NCBI GenBank assembly: GCA_033763935.1
Contig: JANRJO010000101.1
Coordinates: 98,932-162,931 of the forward strand
Direction of reading: 5' to 3'
Length of the DNA: 64,000 bases
Source: DALYJJ01 sp033763935
GTDB lineage: Bacteria; Acidobacteriota; Terriglobia; Bryobacterales; Bryobacteraceae
A program made the position numbers and the translations under genes. The notes under the pieces are model-generated. The model saw only the letters and a list, made by a program, of their open reading frames with translations. It searched no databases and had not been told where the DNA came from. Positions 59,509 to 64,000 of this stretch are shown here, piece after piece (positions within the stretch are counted from its first letter, which is position 1; the number at the start of each line of letters is the position of its first letter).

Positions 59509-60516
59509 ATGGCGTCACCCACAGCTCGCGCCGCGCTTCTTACCGCCGCGCTCCTGGTCTCACAGGGAACCGCTGCCGCGGGCATCATCATTAACACCAG
59601 CGTCCGCGCCGGCACTGCCGGATCTCCCGGCGGCCCCGCTGTCAATTCGATCACCAACATCCCCGGCCCCTCGTCCTACGCCTACGTACGAGCGCTGCCC
59701 AACACCATTCAGAACCCCGTGGTCTTCCAAACCGGTAGCGGACTCGACCTCAACGACGCCTTCTGTGCCTTCTGCGGTCAACTGGGCGAAGCGCGCGGCG
59801 GTGGAGACGGTACCGCCGGCCTCATCAAGACCTTCGCTGGAAGCGGTCTCGCCAATAAGGCTGGAGGCATCGCCAATGCCACCGTCGAAATCACCGACAC
59901 ACTCACCTTCTCCTCGCCCAACTTCTCCTTCGACCTCAGCGCCCTCCTCTCCCAGTTCACCGGCGGCGGTCCCGTCCTCTCCCCCCCAAACTCCGCATAC
60001 TCGTCCAACATCAGCTTCCAGACCGAGTTCCGCCTTGAAGACGAGGAAGACGGCATCATCTACCAGGCCCTCATCGTTGCCCGCCGCAACTACTCCCACA
60101 CCCCGTCGCCTGTGCTCACCACCAGCTACGAGATTTTCGAAGACCTCTTCGGCAACGGCGATACCGTCCTCTCCACGCCCGCCATTCCCCTCGGCCTGAA
60201 CTTCGCCTTCTCGAACTCCGTCAACCTCGGCATCTACGCCGGTCGGCCTCTCGCCTCCGTCTTCCGGGCGCGCGCCACCTCCACCTGCGAGTACCTCAAC
60301 TATCTGCAGGCAAACCCATCCGCCGGCTGCACCGCCGCCGTCAACAACTGGGGCACCGCTTACCTCCGTCTCACCGGCGACTACACCTCCCAGAACGGCT
60401 ACCAGTACCCCGGGCCTTCCGACGCCAACGTCGTTCCCGAACCGTCCACCTTCAGCCTCGCCGCCGTCTGCTGCTTCGCGGCCTGGCTCTCTCTCCGCCG
60501 AAGGAGTCAGCGCTGA
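59509..60516 (+). CDS. PEP-CTERM secreted protein
   Basis: 335 residues. A signal peptide ends near GTAAAG. The body is beta-rich with Gly-rich segments. The C-terminus VVPEPSTFSLAAVCCFAAWLSLRRR is the PEP-CTERM tail. It overlaps the next gene by 1 bp (TGATG), suggesting co-translation. Function of the body unknown. Confidence 0.85.
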   Translation: MASPTARAALLTAALLVSQGTAAAGIIINTSVRAGTAGSPGGPAVNSITNIPGPSSYAYVRALPNTIQNPVVFQTGSGLDLNDAFCAFCGQLGEARGGGDGTAGLIKTFAGSGLANKAGGIANATVEITDTLTFSSPNFSFDLSALLSQFTGGGPVLSPPNSAYSSNISFQTEFRLEDEEDGIIYQALIVARRNYSHTPSPVLTTSYEIFEDLFGNGDTVLSTPAIPLGLNFAFSNSVNLGIYAGRPLASVFRARATSTCEYLNYLQANPSAGCTAAVNNWGTAYLRLTGDYTSQNGYQYPGPSDANVVPEPSTFSLAAVCCFAAWLSLRRRSQR

Positions 60517-61070
60517 TGAAACGCCTCTTGCTGACGGCTGCTCTGGCCACCGTACTTCTTCCCGCCGCCACGCTTACCGTTTATCCCGTTGCCGACGGTT
60601 ACGCCGTGAACAAAGGCATGATCGGCCCCTTCGATACCATCTCCGTCAACGAGACCACCGCCCGCACCGGCAAGTTCTTCAACGATGAGTATCGGGCGGC
60701 CTTCGAGTTTCCGCTTCCCACGATCCTCTCCTCCGTCACCATCACCAGTGCTCCACTCCAGATCTCCAGCAAAGCAACGTCCAGCTCGCCGCCAACCGAT
60801 TTCCAGGGCCGCATCCGAACGTACGCAAGCGACGGCGTCATCACTCTTGCCGACTTCACCGTAGGTGAGCTGCTCAGCTCGTTTCCAGCCTCTGCCGGCA
60901 TCGACGTCGACGTATCCAACAGCACGCCACGATCGAGTACCCGGAGGACCAGTTCGTCCAGCGGCCCCGCTTGGTCATCGAGTGCGCGTCCGAGGTCCCC
61001 GAACCCTCGTCATGGCTCCTGATCGCTGCCGGCGCCGCCGTTCTCGCCACCCGGCGCGTTTGCCGCCGCC
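60516..61070 (+). pseudogene. PEP-CTERM protein gene with a frameshift
   Basis: The frame starts MKRLLLTAALATVLLPAATL and is coherent to about GIDVDVSN at 60920, then turns Ser/Arg-rich and stops at 61022. A different frame from about 60930 reads IEYPEDQFVQRPRLVIECAS, then VPEPSSWLLIAAGAAVLATRR, the expected PEP-CTERM tail. The missing middle and frame change point to a small deletion or a sequencing error. Confidence 0.7.
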
Positions 61071-61071
61071 C

Positions 61072-61512
61072 TCACTCGCCGAACGGATTTCCGCTGGGCC
61101 GCCACGTCCCATCCGCCGTTCCATACCCGCTCGCCACCACCACCACGTAACCATCGGGGTCCCGCATCCAGCACTCCCAATGGTTCGGACCCCCGTCCCC
61201 GTCCGGAGGATTGCGATGCTTTGGCAGCACAAACTCCACCCCCATCTCCGCCGCCCGCTCCACCACTGCGTCAAAGTCGTCCACCTCAAACCACAGCAGC
61301 ACCCCGTTACCGTAAGGCCTGTCCTCCGCATCCGCAATCGGTCCGTGATGGTGCTCAACCGCAAAGCTGTGGAGTTGGAGGATGAGCTGCCCGCCTGAGA
61401 CTAATTGCTCATACTCGTCGCCACCGTGGGCGCTCCGGCATCCCAGCAGCCGCTGATACCACCCGCTGCTCCTCCGTACGTCCGTCACCGCAATCAATGG
61501 TTGTGCCCGCAC
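61072..61512 (-). CDS. VOC-superfamily (glyoxalase-like) protein
   Basis: 146 residues. Two beta-alpha-beta-beta-beta units with RSSGWYQRLLGC at the start, LLWFEVDDFDAVVERAAEMG in the middle and WECWMRDPDGYVVVVASG at the end. His, Glu and Glu metal ligands are plausible but not fixed. Might be a lyase, a dioxygenase or a resistance protein; the substrate is unknown. Confidence 0.8.
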   Translation of the reverse strand: MRAQPLIAVTDVRRSSGWYQRLLGCRSAHGGDEYEQLVSGGQLILQLHSFAVEHHHGPIADAEDRPYGNGVLLWFEVDDFDAVVERAAEMGVEFVLPKHRNPPDGDGGPNHWECWMRDPDGYVVVVASGYGTADGTWRPSGNPFGE

Positions 61513-61591
61513 GCCTCGCCTCCCTCTCCCTCTAAGGTAAGGGGAGGCGGTCGGCGACCGCGATTACCGCCTGAGCCACACGAAAAACACC

Positions 61592-61621
61592 TTGACAGGC
61601 GTAACTCTACATAGGTAGATT
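61592..61621 (+). promoter_or_regulatory. Probable PadR promoter and operator
   Basis: TTGACA (61592-61597) is followed 18 bases later by TAGATT. Overlapping the downstream box is the inverted repeat TCTACATAGGTAGA at 61606-61619, a likely operator for the adjacent PadR gene. Confidence 0.6.
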
Positions 61622-61628
61622 TACGCTC

Positions 61629-61940
61629 ATGGGACGGAATCGCGCGTTATCCGGCGACGCTCGCAAGATACTCGCCGCTTTGCTCGCAGCAGGTGAAGAG
61701 TGGAGTCACGGATACGAACTGTGCCGTCTCACGGGCACGAAGTCCGGCACGCTCTACCCTCTGCTGATCCGCTTGGCAAGTCAGGGCTTTCTCGAGGCGG
61801 AATGGCAACCGCCGTGCGCAGGAGGCCGGCCTCCCCGGCACGCCTACCGCCTGACAGCCGCGGGTGTCGATCTGGCGCGGAACAACCCTCCGGACCCAGT
61901 GCGTGCCGCCGCTCCCCGATACCGGGAGGCCCTGCCGTGA
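61629..61940 (+). CDS. PadR-family transcription regulator
   Basis: 103 residues. The winged helix (YELCRLTGTKSGTLYPLLIRL, then GGRPPRHAYRLTAAG) is typical of short PadR proteins, which dimerise on inverted repeats. Its stop overlaps the GTG of the next gene. Likely autoregulatory through the operator at 61606-61619. Confidence 0.85.
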   Translation: MGRNRALSGDARKILAALLAAGEEWSHGYELCRLTGTKSGTLYPLLIRLASQGFLEAEWQPPCAGGRPPRHAYRLTAAGVDLARNNPPDPVRAAAPRYREALP

Positions 61941-62959
61941 CGCTGCGCCGGCGATTGGCACAAACGGCCTGCCGGGCCTTGCTTCGCATGCTGCCACCGG
62001 AAATGCAGCCGTGGGCCCACGCGGTGCGGCATGAGGTCGCCCAGATTCCCGGCGATACCGCCGCGCTGTTTTTTGGGCTCGACAGCCTTCGAGGTCTGGC
62101 GCCCTATGTGGTCGCACCGTCGCGTTCGAGCATAACCGGCGCGGCATGCGCGGTCGGAGCAGTAGCGCTCGGCGCTGTCTATCTGAATGTAGCGGGGGCT
62201 CCCATCCACTATGCCCGTGTGAACGCGGCAGCACTCCTCATCGGCCTGGCATTGCTGGCATTCTGCGCCGGAGCCATAAGGGATCCGCGACGCTGGGCGG
62301 TTGTCGTGACTCAAATCACCGCTTTGTCTCTCCTGGCCACGGCATTCTTCGGGGATCAGGTGGAGGGCGCCGCGCGCTGGCTGAAATTCGGATCCTTCGC
62401 GTTGCAGCCAAGCCTCGTCCTCTTACCCATGACCATCGTCGGCTTCGTCATCATCAGGGACTGGCGCGCGACCACCGGCATGCTCGTCATCGCGGCGGCC
62501 CTCGCTCTGCAACCGGATCGCGCGATGGCCGGGATGCTCGCGGCGAGCCTGGCGGTTCTTCTGGCCCTGCGCCGGGATCGGCACGTGATGGCGGCGTTCG
62601 CCGGCAGCGTATTCGCATTCGGCGTCACACTGCTCCGGCCAGAGACTCTGCCGCCCGCCCCTTATGTCACCGGGGTCCTTTATGTGTGGTCTGAAGTCAA
62701 CGCGTTCGCCGGGCTTACTGTGGTTTCCGGTTCCGTTCTGCTGTTGATTCCCGCGATCACCGGCATGGCAAGCAGCCGGGGACGCCGAACTGTCAGCGCG
62801 GTACACGGGGCAAGCTGGCTGGCGGCGATCCTTGCCGCTGCCTTGGGCAATTCCCCAACCCCGCTCGTCGGCTACGGAGCGAGCGCGGTCATCGGGTATG
62901 TGCTGAGCCTGGCCATGCTGCCGCCCGGCGGTACACCGGAAGCCATGCGCACAAGCTGA
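61937..62959 (+). CDS. Multi-spanning membrane protein, FtsW/RodA-like motif
   Basis: 340 residues from GTG 61937. About eight to ten membrane segments. GAARWLKFGSFALQPSLVLL resembles the SEDS (FtsW/RodA) GxRRWL...QPSE element, but the whole is shorter. PadR-coupled proteins of this size are frequent in Acidobacteriota; the function is unclear. The GTGA overlap couples it to PadR. Confidence 0.7.
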   Translation: MTLRRRLAQTACRALLRMLPPEMQPWAHAVRHEVAQIPGDTAALFFGLDSLRGLAPYVVAPSRSSITGAACAVGAVALGAVYLNVAGAPIHYARVNAAALLIGLALLAFCAGAIRDPRRWAVVVTQITALSLLATAFFGDQVEGAARWLKFGSFALQPSLVLLPMTIVGFVIIRDWRATTGMLVIAAALALQPDRAMAGMLAASLAVLLALRRDRHVMAAFAGSVFAFGVTLLRPETLPPAPYVTGVLYVWSEVNAFAGLTVVSGSVLLLIPAITGMASSRGRRTVSAVHGASWLAAILAAALGNSPTPLVGYGASAVIGYVLSLAMLPPGGTPEAMRTS

Positions 62960-62964
62960 TCCCC

Positions 62965-63864
62965 ATGCATCGGAATCTCCGCGGAAGCCGGGCCTACAAA
63001 TACCTAATCGCCGCCTTGCTGGTGACCTTGTTGCTCTACTACGGATACTCCGAGCTCACGCGCACGCGAGGCGCGCAGAAGGTGTCGTTCGTGCCGGCGC
63101 AGCGCAACTGCGACACATCAGGCCCGCTGCGCTACTGCGTGTACACCGGCGGGGCCGGCGTTAACGGCGATCTCGTCTATCATCTCCACGGACGCAACCT
63201 CGACGAGCAGGTGTGGAACGATGACACCTACTTCACCGCCATGCTGCAGGCGCATTGGCAAAGCACCGGCGCGTTGCCGCCTGCGGTCGTGACAGTCTCC
63301 TATGGACCGGCCTGGCTGCTGACGCCGAAGGGAGCCCAACCCGCGAGTGGCTTGCTGGACGATTTTCTGGCGCGGCTGCCGAAGATCGAGGAGAAAGTGG
63401 GCCGTCCGCGGCGCCGAATATTGCTGGGTGAATCGATGGGCGGGCTGAACGTTCTGATTGCGGGACTCTCTGCGCCTTTCCAGTTTGCCCGGGTGGCCGC
63501 CCTTTGCCCCGGCGTTTACCAGGACTCACCTTTCGAGAGTATCGGCGCCATCAAGGCATCCCTGGAACGAACCGGTGCCAGCCCCAAGATCGCTCTCGGC
63601 ATCTGGATGATGGCGAAACGGTACGTCGGCAGCGAAGAGGAATGGCGGCGCATCTCTCCTTTGCGCCTGATCGAAAAGGCCCGCCCGGCCTTCCCTGCGC
63701 TGTATCTCTCCTGCGGCCTCTACGACCCTTACGGCAACTATGAGGGCACCGAGCAGTTGGCCCGCGCTGCCGCCGAGCGGGGCGTGAACACAACCTGGCA
63801 TCCACTCTACGGCGGCCACTGCGCCGTGGACATACCCTCGCTTGCGGACTTCCTGTCGCGCTAG
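62965..63864 (+). CDS. Alpha/beta-hydrolase esterase-like protein
   Basis: 299 residues. One N-terminal membrane helix (YLIAALLVTLLLYYGY) or signal anchor, then an esterase fold with LVYHLHGRNLDEQ, a nucleophile elbow LLGESMGG and a late GGHCAVD supplying the likely His. A C-type esterase or exported hydrolase. The stop TAG lies exactly at the IS630 end, and the last residues may have been altered by that insertion. Confidence 0.75.
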   Translation: MHRNLRGSRAYKYLIAALLVTLLLYYGYSELTRTRGAQKVSFVPAQRNCDTSGPLRYCVYTGGAGVNGDLVYHLHGRNLDEQVWNDDTYFTAMLQAHWQSTGALPPAVVTVSYGPAWLLTPKGAQPASGLLDDFLARLPKIEEKVGRPRRRILLGESMGGLNVLIAGLSAPFQFARVAALCPGVYQDSPFESIGAIKASLERTGASPKIALGIWMMAKRYVGSEEEWRRISPLRLIEKARPAFPALYLSCGLYDPYGNYEGTEQLARAAAERGVNTTWHPLYGGHCAVDIPSLADFLSR

Positions 63865-64000
63865 TGTCCTGAGCGAGAAATACGTTGACAAAAGCGCTCG
63901 ATCTTGCCCAGGATCAGATCTGGGCTGGCGGTCCACACAAAAGGTTTGGGAGCGCGGTTTCGGTCATCGAGATAATCGAGCATGGCTTTCTCCAGGTGCC
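63861..64000 (-). CDS. IS630-family transposase, C-terminal end only
   Basis: Read leftward from 63998 to the stop at 63861: HLEKAMLDYLDDRN, then APKPFVWTASPDLILGKIER and FCQRISRSGH. This is the C-terminus of an IS630 transposase. The rest lies beyond the window. The stop sits 3 bp over the esterase stop. Confidence 0.85.
   Translation of the reverse strand, partial: HLEKAMLDYLDDRNRAPKPFVWTASPDLILGKIERFCQRISRSGH

Overview
The window looks like a chromosome segment from an Acidobacteriota bacterium of the Solibacter/Bryobacter type. This is inferred from GC-rich flanks with Tat-exported Gfo/Idh oxidoreductase and sugar-isomerase-like proteins, PEP-CTERM proteins, an ECF sigma factor followed by a winged-helix/TPR protein, a PadR regulator with a membrane partner, and a FHA-GAF kinase. 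No 16S rRNA or marker set is present, so the phylum call is an inference.

Layout. (1) 1-15.7 kb, host: the 3' part of glyS, ppdK, a glycosyltransferase, a sugar-catabolism cluster (GH16-ThuA fusion and Gfo/Idh oxidoreductase, divergent from a TIM-barrel isomerase and a mutarotase-like protein), a YeiH-type transporter, and a five-gene PspA/YjfJ-like envelope operon ending in a DUF350 membrane protein. (2) About 15.7-53.7 kb, a genomic island. Its right end is a large serine recombinase whose last codons lie in the 3' end of a tRNA-Asn gene. (3) 53.8-64 kb, host again: FHA-GAF kinase, mddA, DUF3455 protein, ECF sigma plus TPR protein, two PEP-CTERM proteins (one frameshifted), VOC protein, PadR operon, esterase and the end of an IS630-type transposase.

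The island is a mosaic. Its left third (16.3-24.4 kb) holds a Vsr-Dcm-HNH restriction-modification cassette, a sigma/anti-sigma group and an 788-residue nuclease-like/PIN fusion. Its core (24.4-53.7 kb) has two parallel DNA-handling operons: a HerA/DUF87 ATPase fused to a nuclease-like domain with a coiled-coil protein and a two-module regulator-like protein, and a VirB4/TraC-like ATPase with a replication-relaxation protein and a coiled-coil protein. It also carries paired copies of an archaeal-style tyrosine recombinase with a zinc ribbon, an archaeo-eukaryotic-primase-like protein (DxD and SxH motifs), and a DUF3489 protein, one copy of which is frameshifted. Exported cargo genes sit between the copies: metzincin protease, lipoprotein, LamG-hydrolase and PEP-CTERM protein. 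I see no relaxase and no mating-pair apparatus.

The best candidates for something undescribed are the archaeal-style recombinase/primase modules in a bacterial island, the HerA-nuclease/methyltransferase locus at 24.4-30.2 kb, and the nuclease-PIN fusion at 22.0-24.4 kb. A 12-G run just downstream of a Walker A motif is a possible phase switch or an assembly error.
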